From positions 186,001-250,000 of the forward strand of contig OZ250139.1 of assembly GCA_965237405.1 (NCBI GenBank): a stretch of DNA of 64,000 nucleotides, written 5' to 3'. The DNA comes from CAUZIB01 sp963663925 (lineage in GTDB: Bacteria > Acidobacteriota > Vicinamibacteria > Vicinamibacterales > UBA8438). Below, one piece after another: positions 16,680 through 25,641 of the stretch. Made by a program: the position numbers and the translations under genes. Under the pieces are notes generated by a model, which was not told the origin of the DNA, did not search any database, and saw only the letters and a list, made by a program, of their open reading frames with translations. Each line of letters begins with the position of its first letter. The first letter of the stretch is position 1.

Positions 16680-18686
16680 ATGCGATTTATCGGCGGAATG
16701 TGTATGGCCCGCGGACGGTCGTTTCGTGCGCTCAGGGTGACATGGGCATTTGTCGCAATTGTAATTGTGTCAGTGTCGGTACTGGCGCAGGTCGCCCAGA
16801 AGTCCGAGCAGAGTGCCGCCGCGGATTGGCCAACGTATAACCGTGACCTTGCCGGCACACGCTATTCGCCCCTCGACCAAATCAACACCCGTACCGTTAG
16901 CACACTGCACGAGGTTTGGTCGTATAGATTCCATCCCGAGGAGGGGTTCGTCGAGGGGCCGAGTCCGTCGGAGCTCTTTCAGCAGGTTACGCCAATTGTA
17001 GTTGACGGCGTGATGTACCTGGCGGCGGGGAATCGGGTCGTGGCTCTCCAGCCCGAGACCGGCAAGGAAATCTGGCGGCATGAGCTTGCCGAGGGGCTGG
17101 CGTCATTTCGCGGCGTGGCCTATGGGGCGGGCAACGATACGTACGGACCACACATCTACTTCACCAGCTTGAATAAGGTCATCGCGCTGAATGCCGGAAC
17201 CGGTGAGCGCGACACGACATTCGGAAACCAGGGGGAAGTCGAAATACGAGTGCCGTACAACGGCGTGCCCGTGGTCTACGACGATATCCTGGTGCTGGGA
17301 TCTAACGTCTTCGGTCCCGGACAGCGGCACATCGCCCCTCACCTCGATCAACCCCGGGGCGGCGGCGCGCCGACGTATCCCTATCCACGCGCGCTCGATG
17401 CCGCGACCGGGGCGCTGCGCTGGGAATTTCACACGATTCCTCAAGAAAGTGACTTCGGGAGTCAGACATGGGGGTCTGAGAGCTGGCGCAATCGCATCGG
17501 GAACAACGTCTGGGCATTCACGCTTGCCGTCGACGAGGACCGGGGCCTCGTCTACATACCGGTGAGCAGTCCGGGGGCGAACTTCTACGGTGGTGACCGC
17601 CCCGGGGACAATCTCTTCGGGAACTCGACTGTTGCCGTGGACATTCGGACAGGCGAGCGGGAGTGGCACTTCCAGAATATTCACCACGATCTGTGGGACT
17701 ACAACCTTCCGCCTACGCCGGTCCTATTTGAGATTGAGCGAGATGGTCAGCAGATTCCGGTGCTCGCACAGGTTGGCAAATCCGCATTCATGTTCATTCT
17801 GAACCGTGAGACTGGCGAGCCCGTGCATGGGGTCGAGGAGCGGCCGGTACCGGCGGGCGACGTCCCGGGCGAACAGTATTCACCCACCCAGCCGATTCCA
17901 CTCAAGCCTCCGCCGCTGGCGAGAGTGAGCTTTGGACCTGACGACATTGTGACGGCCGATGACACGACCGTCGAGCACGCTACGGCCTGCCGTGAGCTCT
18001 ACGACACCGTGGGCTATTACAACGAGGGGCCGTATACGCCGCTTCGGTTCCAGGATGCAGGCACTCCGCCGTCGCTGGTGTTTCCCGGCATGCAAGGGGG
18101 AGTCAGCTGGGGAGGCGCGGCCTACGATCCAGAGCTCGGTTACATCTTCGTGAACTCCAAGGAGCGACCGCTCAACGGCTGGATACGTGAGAACGAGAAG
18201 TACGGTCCCGATACAGACGATCAGGTGCCGTATATCCGGGAGATTGGACCACCGTTCGAAGCTCCGATCTTCAACGACGACGGGACGCGGCTCGGGGCAC
18301 TGCCATGCTTTAAACCGCCCTGGGCGCGACTGTTTGCCGTTAACGCGGGCACCGGAGAGATTGCCTGGGAAGTACCGCTCGGGATCGACGAACTGCTACC
18401 GGAGGGCAAGCAAAACGTTGGCAGCCGGAGCGAGGGAGGCCCGATCGTGACCGCTGGGGGGCTCGTGTTCATTGGGGCCACTGACGACCGCATGTTCCGT
18501 GCATTCGACTCGCGTACGGGAGAGGAAGTGTGGTCGGTGGCGTTCGACTACAACGTCAGGGCCGTTCCCATGACCTACGCGGGGCGTGACGGCACGCAGT
18601 ACCTCGCCGTCAACGTGTCAGGTCCTGCCTCGGGCGAGCCCAGAGGCAACGAACGGTTGGTTGTGTTCGGCTTGCCGGACCAGTAG
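16680..18686 (+). CDS. PQQ-dependent dehydrogenase, glucose-dehydrogenase-like
   Basis: 668 residues: an N-terminal membrane or signal segment (about 15-38), then an eight-bladed quinoprotein propeller. Family features are W-P-T-Y-N-R-D-L-A-G-T-R-Y-S-P-L at the start, G-N-D-T-Y-G-P-H-I-Y-F, W-G-S-E-S-W-R, and H-H-D-L-W-D-Y-N-L-P near the PQQ site. No C-x-x-C-H motif is present, so it has no fused cytochrome and would hand electrons to the quinone pool or to a separate cytochrome. Members oxidise sugars or alcohols in the periplasm. A gluconate-type (GntP) permease gene follows, which fits uptake of a sugar acid made outside the cytoplasm; that link is inference. The basic N-terminus could alternatively start at Met9. 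Confidence 0.82.
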   Translation: MRFIGGMCMARGRSFRALRVTWAFVAIVIVSVSVLAQVAQKSEQSAAADWPTYNRDLAGTRYSPLDQINTRTVSTLHEVWSYRFHPEEGFVEGPSPSELFQQVTPIVVDGVMYLAAGNRVVALQPETGKEIWRHELAEGLASFRGVAYGAGNDTYGPHIYFTSLNKVIALNAGTGERDTTFGNQGEVEIRVPYNGVPVVYDDILVLGSNVFGPGQRHIAPHLDQPRGGGAPTYPYPRALDAATGALRWEFHTIPQESDFGSQTWGSESWRNRIGNNVWAFTLAVDEDRGLVYIPVSSPGANFYGGDRPGDNLFGNSTVAVDIRTGEREWHFQNIHHDLWDYNLPPTPVLFEIERDGQQIPVLAQVGKSAFMFILNRETGEPVHGVEERPVPAGDVPGEQYSPTQPIPLKPPPLARVSFGPDDIVTADDTTVEHATACRELYDTVGYYNEGPYTPLRFQDAGTPPSLVFPGMQGGVSWGGAAYDPELGYIFVNSKERPLNGWIRENEKYGPDTDDQVPYIREIGPPFEAPIFNDDGTRLGALPCFKPPWARLFAVNAGTGEIAWEVPLGIDELLPEGKQNVGSRSEGGPIVTAGGLVFIGATDDRMFRAFDSRTGEEVWSVAFDYNVRAVPMTYAGRDGTQYLAVNVSGPASGEPRGNERLVVFGLPDQ

Positions 18687-18828
18687 GGCCCGTATAACCG
18701 AGTTGCCAATTCGCGCCGGGTCGCCGACACGCTCTTAGAGAGAATCGAAGTAGCGGTTTTTCTGCCCTTGTCGTTGGATGTGACCCGACGGATTTTGGGA
18801 TACTTCCGGCTGGTTCACTCGATTACTA

Positions 18829-20226
18829 ATGGAAATCACTGGCGTCGTCTTATCACTTCTCGGACTGATGTTCTTCGCATACCGGGGAATCAATGTCCTG
18901 GTGCTGGCCCCGGTCATGGCGTTGTTCGCCTGCCTGTTTCATGAGGGCGCTCCTCTTCTGGCTTCATACACCCAGGTCTTCATGCCGGCCTTGGGGCGCT
19001 ACCTGTTGCAATACTTTCCGGTCTTTCTGCTCGGCTCAATCTTCGGGAAGTTGATGAGCGACAGCGGTGCGGCCGCCGTCATCGGACAGTTCGTTGCACG
19101 AAAGATGGGGGCGGAGCGAGGCTTACTGGCTGTCGTCCTGGCCTGCGCTCTTCTTACATACGGTGGTGTGTCCCTATTCGTCGTCGCGTTTTGCATCTAT
19201 CCGGTGGCAGTGTCTCTCTTCCGAGAGGGCGACATTCCCAGGCGGCTCATTCCGGGTGCCATTGCCCTTGGGTCGTTCACGTTCACCATGACCGCGCTTC
19301 CCGGAACTCCCGCCATACAGAATGCCATTCCGATGCCATTTTTCGGTACCACGGCGTTTGCCGCGCCGGGCTTGGGCTTTATCGGCGCCGTCGTCATGTT
19401 CCTTTTCGGGTGGCTCTGGCTCGAAAGACGATCCCGCCAAGGGAAGAGTCGTGGCGAAGGATATGGCGAGCCCATTAGCGCAGCAGCGGTGCCCGGGACA
19501 CCGGATGCACTGGAAGTTTCCACCGGTGTGTTCTTGAAGGCTATTACGCCCCTGACGTTGGTATTGACTCTCAACCTCATTCTGTCCAAATGGACATTGC
19601 CAGCCATGGACGCCTCGTATCTGGCCGATGCCAGATTTGGGGGGGGCACCCTCGAGTCGGTGCTCGGACTCTGGGCGCTGATTGTGTCCATCTTCGCAGC
19701 TATTCTCCTGCATCTGTTCATTTACCGAAATCAATTGCGGAGCTGGGTTCAGTCCGTCAACGATGGCACCATGGGAAGCCTGCTCCCGATCTTTAACACG
19801 GCCTCCGAGGTGGGCTACGGTGCGACCATCGCGTCGCTATCGTCATTCCTTATCATCAGAGACTCGGTGTTGAGCATCGCACCCCAATACCCCCTAATCT
19901 CAGAAGCCATTTCAATCAACGTCCTCGCCGGCATTACCGGCTCTGCCTCTGGGGGGTTGAGCATTGCTCTTGAGTCGTTAGCTGAGAGCTATCTGCAGTT
20001 GGCTGAGCAGGCCGGGATCTCTGGAGAGCTTCTGCACCGAGTGGCCTCCATGGCGTGCGGAGGATTCGATACCCTTCCCCATAACGGCGCAGTCATTACG
20101 CTGCTGACTATTTGCGGACTGACACACCGTAAGTCGTATCTCGACATCGCCGTGGTGGCCGTGGCTGGCCCCTTCGTCGCTACCTGCCTGGTGGTCGTGA
20201 TCGGATCCCTATTTGGAGGCTTCTAG
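18829..20226 (+). CDS. GntP-family permease
   Basis: 465 residues, almost entirely hydrophobic helices (12 or more membrane segments). Family-like features are the early F-A-Y-R-G-I-N-V-L-V-L-A-P stretch, L-L-G-S-I-F-G-K-L-M-S-D-S-G-A-A, G-T-P-A-I-Q-N in the middle and A-C-G-G-F-D-T-L-P-H-N-G-A near the C-terminus. GntP proteins are proton-coupled importers of gluconate and related organic acids. The distance of 142 bp from the quinoprotein gene leaves room for its own promoter. I see no strong ribosome-binding site before the ATG at 18829. The exact substrate cannot be read from the sequence. Confidence 0.85.
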   Translation: MEITGVVLSLLGLMFFAYRGINVLVLAPVMALFACLFHEGAPLLASYTQVFMPALGRYLLQYFPVFLLGSIFGKLMSDSGAAAVIGQFVARKMGAERGLLAVVLACALLTYGGVSLFVVAFCIYPVAVSLFREGDIPRRLIPGAIALGSFTFTMTALPGTPAIQNAIPMPFFGTTAFAAPGLGFIGAVVMFLFGWLWLERRSRQGKSRGEGYGEPISAAAVPGTPDALEVSTGVFLKAITPLTLVLTLNLILSKWTLPAMDASYLADARFGGGTLESVLGLWALIVSIFAAILLHLFIYRNQLRSWVQSVNDGTMGSLLPIFNTASEVGYGATIASLSSFLIIRDSVLSIAPQYPLISEAISINVLAGITGSASGGLSIALESLAESYLQLAEQAGISGELLHRVASMACGGFDTLPHNGAVITLLTICGLTHRKSYLDIAVVAVAGPFVATCLVVVIGSLFGGF

Positions 20227-20296
20227 TCCATTTTGACTCGTAGCCCGATTGTCTCCGACACAGTTGCATGACCCGCGACTCACATCACTGGGCACA

Positions 20297-21169
20297 TCAC
20301 TGGGGTGTGAGCATCCTCACGTCGACGTGGAACCGACGATAGTTGTAGTAATTCGCCGTCGTAATCAGACGCTCATCGCTAGCGGTGGTGTAGTGTTCCC
20401 TCATTTCAACGGGAACCCACAGTCCTAGTCTGGCGTCGCGCGCGTAGCTCACCGCAACGTTGACGTCGACCATCCGGCCGTTTGGTCTCGTCTCTGTCTT
20501 CAGCCAAAGCTGAGTTCGAGCCACGCGCCCGCTCACCGGCTCGATCCAGAACCGCCCGCGCGCAGGCACAATTTTTCCCAACGGTGTTCGGACGAGAGTC
20601 GGTGTGTGCCGCTCGTCATAGAGCACCACCCACAGCGTTTCTGCGGCGGTGTTCTCGATACGGTCGAGCTTGAACGTGAACCGTTCGCGATTCGCGGGGT
20701 GGAGAAAAAACAGCGCAGCGGTGGGAACATTGAAGTTGCGATGGATCTGACCGAGGTTATAGCGGGCACTTTCGTCGGCGATGACACGGGCTCGCTCCAG
20801 CACCTGGGTGTCGCCACGCAGGAAAAGTTGTCGCAGCCGGTCCTCTCGGTCGTGAACGCGGCGGTCATCGACGGTGAAGACGTCTCGGAACCCCACCCAC
20901 TCGGCGCGGTTGCTCACGCCTACGAGCACGAACTCGGACTGAAGCACTCGCTCGACCGGATCTGAGCCCGGCGTCTGCCATATCTGCCGGTAGCATTCTT
21001 CGGCAACGACCTCCGCGAGTTCGTCTCCCAGCGCAGCGACATACCGGGATGCGCGATCCACGATGTCGGAGAGATCGGAGGCGCGGGTTGGCTGAGACCA
21101 GACTGCCGTCAGTAGGGCGACAAAGGTCAGGGTGACACCTATGCGTTCCAAAGGTTCTGTCTTAGCCAT
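20297..21169 (-). CDS. exported hypothetical protein
   Basis: 290 residues with a signal peptide (about 10-30, ending T-R-A-S). I do not recognise a named domain. The protein begins with a helical part (S-D-I-V-D-R-A-S-R-Y-V-A-A-L-G-D-E-L-A-E-V-V) and continues with beta-rich segments, including F-W-I-E-P-V-S-G-R-V and a closing Y-Y-N-Y-R-R-F-H-V-D. The later half resembles the lipoprotein-carrier style of exported beta proteins in the pattern of its strands, but this is weak. It has no clear operon partner; the 285 bp upstream hold only a doubtful gene remnant. Confidence 0.65.
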   Translation of the reverse strand: MAKTEPLERIGVTLTFVALLTAVWSQPTRASDLSDIVDRASRYVAALGDELAEVVAEECYRQIWQTPGSDPVERVLQSEFVLVGVSNRAEWVGFRDVFTVDDRRVHDREDRLRQLFLRGDTQVLERARVIADESARYNLGQIHRNFNVPTAALFFLHPANRERFTFKLDRIENTAAETLWVVLYDERHTPTLVRTPLGKIVPARGRFWIEPVSGRVARTQLWLKTETRPNGRMVDVNVAVSYARDARLGLWVPVEMREHYTTASDERLITTANYYNYRRFHVDVRMLTPQ

Positions 21170-21454
21170 CTTTGGTTCGGTGGCTCAAGTTGTACCGGTG
21201 ACCGTTACGTAATCGGGATCGCCTGGTTGACACCATAGATATCTTCTTTGGTGACTCCTAGCGCATCCATCATCGATAGATGGACTCCTTCGGCCGGACC
21301 ACCGGGGTTGGTCCAAATATGCGCCCTGGGCGGACCTATAGTTTTACTCAACCCCGATCTGCATCGACGGCGATTAGAGCGGCAAAAGTCGTACCCAGGG
21401 TGCCACCGCCGGCCACGGGCCCCTCCGTGTCCAAGCGGACCCTAGAGCGCGGAG
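21170..21454 (-). other. region with a doubtful C-terminal gene remnant
   Basis: On the minus strand, frames in this gap read V-A-G-G-G-T-L-G-T-T-F-A-A-L and, in another frame, N-P-G-G-P-A-E-G-V-H-L-S-M-M-D-A-L-G-V followed by a stop at about 21210. The second looks like the end of a real protein, with a faint similarity to DUF1552 C-termini, but it is too short to name. Confidence 0.25.
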
Positions 21455-22390
21455 CTACCGCGTGCTACTATCCAGGAACCTCAGAAGCTCGCTGTCGGTG
21501 CCGAGGATAAACGACGTTTCGGCATCCATCGTTTGCTCGTACGTCTCCAGCGACTTCATGAACGCATAGAAGTCCGTGTCACGGTTATAGGCGTCTGCGT
21601 AGATCCGCGTTGCTTCCGCATCGGCCTTACCCCGAAGCTCCTCGGCCTCGCGATAGGCTTCGGACGTGATCCGCGCCAGGTCTCGTTCACGCTCACCGTC
21701 AATGCGCGCCGACTCGCCCTGTCCCTCTGACCGAAACTGCTCGGCGATCCGCTTCCGTTCCGCAATCATCCGCGCGAAAACGTCCTGCTGGACCTCCTCG
21801 ACGTAGTTGATGCGCTTTAAACGGAGATCGAGAAGCTCGATTCCAAGATCCGAGGTTCGTCCTGAGGCGGTCTCGAGGATCTCCGCGGTGATCTCCTGGC
21901 GCCCGCGTTCGATCTGATTGAGAATTACCGCTTCCTCTTCGGACTCGATCTGGACGTCCTCCACGTTGCGGTTCGTGCTGCGCACGAGTTCGATTAGATC
22001 GTGCCGCGCGACTGCGTTGCGGGTCTCGCCGTCGAGAATATCGTCGAGTCGCGATTGAGCGCCCAGTTCGTCCCGCAGCCGCTGAAAGAATAGGAGCGGG
22101 TCGGTGATGCGCCAGCGTGCGTAGGTGTCGACCCAGATGAACCGCTTATCCTTCGTCGGCACCTGGTTGGGGTTGCCGTCCCATTCGAGAAATCGCTTAT
22201 CGAAGACGTTGACTCGCTGGATGAACGGAATCTTGAAGTGGAGTCCCGACGAAACGACTGGTTCGCCTACCGGCTCGCCGAACTGGGTGATGATGGCCTG
22301 CTCGATCTCACTGACCGTGTACATCGATTGGGTCAGAACGATAAGCACGACGACAACGACGGCGATTAAAGCGGAGTTCGAACGGGTCAT
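21455..22390 (-). CDS. hflC: HflC, membrane protease modulator
   Basis: 311 residues. One N-terminal membrane helix (V-V-V-V-L-I-V-L-T) is followed by a band-7/SPFH domain, with V-S-E-I-E-Q-A-I-I-T-Q-F-G-E-P-V at its start and a helical R-K-R-I-A-E-Q-F-R-S-E-G-Q-G-E segment after it. HflC forms a large periplasm-facing complex with HflK around the FtsH protease and tempers its action on membrane proteins. The start has a good GGAGG site and overlaps the hflK stop by 4 nt, so the two are translationally coupled, in the order hflK-hflC as in most bacteria. Confidence 0.93.
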   Translation of the reverse strand: MTRSNSALIAVVVVVLIVLTQSMYTVSEIEQAIITQFGEPVGEPVVSSGLHFKIPFIQRVNVFDKRFLEWDGNPNQVPTKDKRFIWVDTYARWRITDPLLFFQRLRDELGAQSRLDDILDGETRNAVARHDLIELVRSTNRNVEDVQIESEEEAVILNQIERGRQEITAEILETASGRTSDLGIELLDLRLKRINYVEEVQQDVFARMIAERKRIAEQFRSEGQGESARIDGERERDLARITSEAYREAEELRGKADAEATRIYADAYNRDTDFYAFMKSLETYEQTMDAETSFILGTDSELLRFLDSSTR

Positions 22391-23406
22391 TGGACACCTC
22401 CGGCGACACGCGCAGCGACCGCCGCCGTCTGTGGCATCGGGCCGTCAAGCGACAACAGCGGCAGCACGCCCCCTGTCGTGTCCTTATCGATAAAGAGTTT
22501 TCGGCCGACCTTTGGCAGGATGCGCTGCATCGTTTCCAGATAAAGGCGTTGACGGGTCACTTCCGGCGACCGCCGGTACTCGTCGTAGATTGCCATAAAG
22601 CGAACGGCGTCACCCTTCGACCGGTTCACCCGATCGAGCGCATATCCCTCAGCCTGCAGGATAGCTTGCTGGGCCTCGCCGTTTGCGCGCGGAATGACGC
22701 GGTTGTAAGCGGCGCGTGCCTCATTGATCATTTGGTCGCGCTGCTGCTGGGCCTGATTGACCTCGTCCCACGACGGCTTGACCGGGTCGGGTGGATTGAC
22801 GTCCTGCAGTACGACCTGGTCGATCGCGATTCCCATCTCGTACTGGTTGGTCAGGCTCTGGAGGCGCTGCGCGACTCGGGACTCGATATCCTGGCGGCCG
22901 ATGGTCAACACCTCGGTCACGGTTCGGTCACCGACGACCTCGCGCATAATCGCCTCGTTCATGGCGCGGAATGTCTCCTCAATGTTACGAACCTTGAAGA
23001 GGAACAGGTAAGGGTCGTTGACGCGATACTGAACGATCCACTCGACGACTGCCACATTAAGGTCACCGGTCAACATTACAGCCTCACCGGCGAACCGGCG
23101 GTCGGCGGCGAACTCTGAGCGGATTCCAGCGGTAACGGTGCGGAAGCCGAACTCCTGCTTCAGTTGTCGCTGGACCGGCACCTTGAGTACTTCCTCGATG
23201 AACGGTATCTTCACCCGGAGGCCTGGCGGCGTCGTGCGGACGTAGCGTCCGAATCGCAGTACGACACCCACCTCCTCCGGCTGGACTTGATAGAACGTGC
23301 TGAAGGCTACACTGGCGGCAATAATTGCAACGATGCCGATTGTGACTAAACCGCGCGAGAGCGGCGGCAAGTTCAGGCGCCGGAGCTCAGTTGGTAGGTC
23401 GGACAT
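22387..23406 (-). CDS. hflK: HflK, membrane protease modulator
   Basis: 339 residues. A membrane helix at about 20-38 is followed by a band-7/SPFH domain (Q-P-E-E-V-G-V-V-L-R-F-G-R-Y, P-G-L-R-V-K-I-P-F-I-E-E-V) and the helical region R-A-A-Y-N-R-V-I-P-R-A-N-G-E-A. It lacks the long Gly-rich N-terminus of the Escherichia coli protein, which is common outside Proteobacteria. It partners with HflC to form the FtsH-associated cage. The start at 23406 has a GAGGAAA site. No hflX or hfq gene is nearby. Confidence 0.93.
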   Translation of the reverse strand: MSDLPTELRRLNLPPLSRGLVTIGIVAIIAASVAFSTFYQVQPEEVGVVLRFGRYVRTTPPGLRVKIPFIEEVLKVPVQRQLKQEFGFRTVTAGIRSEFAADRRFAGEAVMLTGDLNVAVVEWIVQYRVNDPYLFLFKVRNIEETFRAMNEAIMREVVGDRTVTEVLTIGRQDIESRVAQRLQSLTNQYEMGIAIDQVVLQDVNPPDPVKPSWDEVNQAQQQRDQMINEARAAYNRVIPRANGEAQQAILQAEGYALDRVNRSKGDAVRFMAIYDEYRRSPEVTRQRLYLETMQRILPKVGRKLFIDKDTTGGVLPLLSLDGPMPQTAAVAARVAGGVQ

Positions 23407-23501
23407 ATCAATTTCCTCTTGGTGACAGGTATAAGAGTTGGACGGGAGGCAATCTCACTTCCTCTTCACGCTAGCGCCTGCACGACCCAGAGGCAAGACG
23501 C

Positions 23502-23666
23502 TCATGTTGCGGTCCGTTTCTCCGCCTTGGAATAGATTGCCAAGCCCGCGAATTCATCGGCACTAACCGACTTCCCGAAGTAGAAGCCCTGGATCTGTCC
23601 ATAACTTAGCTTGGCGAGCGCTTGAATGTGGGCCTCGTGATCGACCCCTTCCACTGTGGCGCTGAG
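23502..23666 (-). pseudogene. C-terminal relic of an EAL-domain (cyclic-di-GMP phosphodiesterase) gene
   Basis: A 54-codon frame ending at a TGA (23502-23504) reads A-T-V-E-G-V-D-H-E-A-H-I-Q-A-L-A-K-L, then Q-I-Q-G-F-Y-F-G-K-S-V-S-A-D-E-F. This is the end of an EAL domain (pattern A-E-G-V-E ... G-Y-Y-F-S-K-P). A TAA lies immediately before it in frame and nothing EAL-like precedes it, so only a stump of the gene remains between hflK and the HupE gene. Confidence 0.7.
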
Positions 23667-23704
23667 TTACTCGGGTTTTCTTCAGGTTCGTGACCGACGT
23701 CCGG

Positions 23705-24730
23705 CTAGCTAAGAACCAAGGCACATCGCTGCAGGAACCAGACCGAGGCTAACGAGCCGATCATATAGGCAGGGACGACTCGCATCCAAGGCTGGACTCG
23801 AAGTTCGAATGTGCGCAGCCCGAAGAACAATACCAGCGACGCGGCGATGAAGGCCAGCTGTCCGGCCTCGACGCCGACGTTGAACGATAGCAGCGCCACC
23901 GGAATATCGCTGGAAGGGATGCCGATCTGCGACAGGGCTCCGGCGAATCCAAAGCCGTGCAGCAGGCCGAACGCAAAGGTCACGAGCCAGGGCTTTCGGT
24001 GCGTGAGCCTCGTGTTCCCACGCTCGTACTGCACCAGTTCCACCGCCAAAAAGACAATGCTCAGCGCGATGAGGGCTTCAACCGGTGCCGGTGGAACATG
24101 AACGAGCCCAACGGTCGCGAGTCCCAATGTGATGCTATGCGCTACCGTGAAGGCGGTAATCGCTTTCAGCAAGCGTCGAAACCCCTTCACCAGCAACAGG
24201 AGACCAAAAACGAAGAGCAGATGATCGATCCCTGAGAGGATGTGATCGATGCCGAGTCGAAAGTAGCCCCACCCATCCACTCCGGTGCCCCTACCGGCAA
24301 TCACAACAAACGACGGTTCGTCTGGCTTGAGCACCTTAGTCACGCTCGTGCCGTCAAGAAAGGCGATGCGCACGAGCGCGTCCATGATCTGGACACGGAG
24401 GCCGTCAATGGCGATCGTTTCGTCAACTAGCCCAATTGATCCGCACGTGACCACGCCGCTCGTGATGATCGAGCCCAGCGCCTGCACGGCCGATGGGATC
24501 TCGGGCACGCTGCAGTGGGTCGGTAAGACGGGGTAGATGGCGGGCGGGGGTGCTTCGACTGCGGGCACCCTCCACACCACAGTAAAGGTGCCGGGCGCGA
24601 CCTCGCTCAGCTCGAGATAGGCCGGTAGACTCGTGTGCGCCTGTGCCGACCCGACTGACAACAGCAGGAGCAGTCCGATTCCTGCGTAGTGCCACTTGCG
24701 GCGCTTGTGATAGGGCACTAGTTTCCTCAC
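23705..24730 (-). CDS. HupE/UreJ-family membrane protein
   Basis: 341 residues. A signal peptide ends at A-Q-A-H, an extracytoplasmic beta-type domain fills residues ~30-160, and a C-terminal block of about six helices carries the HupE/UreJ_2 signature F-R-L-G-I-D-H-I-L-S-G-I-D-H-L-L-F-V, with T-V-A-H-S-I-T-L and L-L-H-G-F-G-F-A-G-A-L downstream. The conserved His and Asp residues are those used for divalent-metal transfer (nickel or cobalt) in HupE relatives. The gene overlaps the peptidyl-prolyl isomerase gene by 4 nt and lies behind two DUF3604 genes. This suggests the set supplies metal and folding help to exported DUF3604 enzymes, which is inference. Confidence 0.85.
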   Translation of the reverse strand: MRKLVPYHKRRKWHYAGIGLLLLLSVGSAQAHTSLPAYLELSEVAPGTFTVVWRVPAVEAPPPAIYPVLPTHCSVPEIPSAVQALGSIITSGVVTCGSIGLVDETIAIDGLRVQIMDALVRIAFLDGTSVTKVLKPDEPSFVVIAGRGTGVDGWGYFRLGIDHILSGIDHLLFVFGLLLLVKGFRRLLKAITAFTVAHSITLGLATVGLVHVPPAPVEALIALSIVFLAVELVQYERGNTRLTHRKPWLVTFAFGLLHGFGFAGALSQIGIPSSDIPVALLSFNVGVEAGQLAFIAASLVLFFGLRTFELRVQPWMRVVPAYMIGSLASVWFLQRCALVLS

Positions 24731-25602
24731 GGCCCTCGACGCTCGAGCGCCGCTTCGGCAATGTCGATTTCGAACCGCTGGCGTAGACCCTGATAGTAGG
24801 TGTCCGCTGCCGTTCGGAGTCGTGCGTCTTCGAAGTCGCGTGTCACCTGACTGCGCACCTCATCAAGGTCTGGCGTACGCGACGGAACGCGGTGGCGCAC
24901 GCGGACCACGTGGACCCCGTAACTTGATGGAACCGGTCCCTCCCAACGGTCGGGCGCTAGGTCGAATACCCGCGCCGCAAAAGAGGCGCCGAATAGATCG
25001 CGAATCTGGGCACGTGTCTGCGGTGGGTATTCGTACTGCAGCATGAACCGGTCACCGAGTTGTGACGCCTCTGTGACGGAGGTCTGTCCAGAGGTTAGCT
25101 TCGCACGGGCGTCCCGCGCCGCGCGCTCGGCCCCCGATCCTCGGCTACTTCGGCTGAAATAGACGTGCGAGAAGCCGACTTGCGCCGGGATGACGTACTG
25201 CTCTGTGTGCTGTTCAAAGTACTGCTCAAGTTCTGATTCTGACGGATCGATGATCGAGGCGAGACTCTGCGCGAGAAACTCGACCTTCTGGGCGAGGCGG
25301 CGGCGAACAACAGTATCGTCCTTATCCAGACCTGAAGCGATCGCTTCACGGTACAGCACTTCTTCGCGGATGAAGTCATCGATTAGGCTGCGCAGTTGTT
25401 CGGCGTTCGGCTCGGCGCCCCATCGTTTGGTCCAGGTCTCACGCAGCTGACGAATCTTTTCGGCCGACACGTGAATTCGGTCCTCGCTATAGCCGATGCC
25501 CCACGATTGACCGAAGAGCGCGCTCAGACTGAACAGTATGGCGCCCGCTATGAGGAAGTGCACGAGCGGCTCACGGAGGATGTGTCGCCAGTTCATTGCC
25601 AT
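24727..25602 (-). CDS. membrane-anchored parvulin-type peptidyl-prolyl isomerase
   Basis: 291 residues: an N-terminal membrane anchor (L-V-H-F-L-I-A-G-A-I-L-F-S-L), a SurA/PpiD-like helical chaperone part (L-R-S-L-I-D-D-F-I-R-E-E-V-L-Y-R-E-A), and a C-terminal rotamase-like domain (F-S-H-V-Y-F-S-R to Y-G-V-H-V-V-R-V). The second conserved His and the surrounding residues of a full parvulin site are hard to place, so it may act mainly as a chaperone. It sits between DUF3604 genes and the HupE gene with a 4-nt overlap to the latter, and would help fold exported proteins in the periplasm. Confidence 0.82.
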   Translation of the reverse strand: MAMNWRHILREPLVHFLIAGAILFSLSALFGQSWGIGYSEDRIHVSAEKIRQLRETWTKRWGAEPNAEQLRSLIDDFIREEVLYREAIASGLDKDDTVVRRRLAQKVEFLAQSLASIIDPSESELEQYFEQHTEQYVIPAQVGFSHVYFSRSSRGSGAERAARDARAKLTSGQTSVTEASQLGDRFMLQYEYPPQTRAQIRDLFGASFAARVFDLAPDRWEGPVPSSYGVHVVRVRHRVPSRTPDLDEVRSQVTRDFEDARLRTAADTYYQGLRQRFEIDIAEAALERRGP

Positions 25603-25641
25603 GTCATCGCGACGTCATCGTGAAGCTGCGAACAGCTGGGA

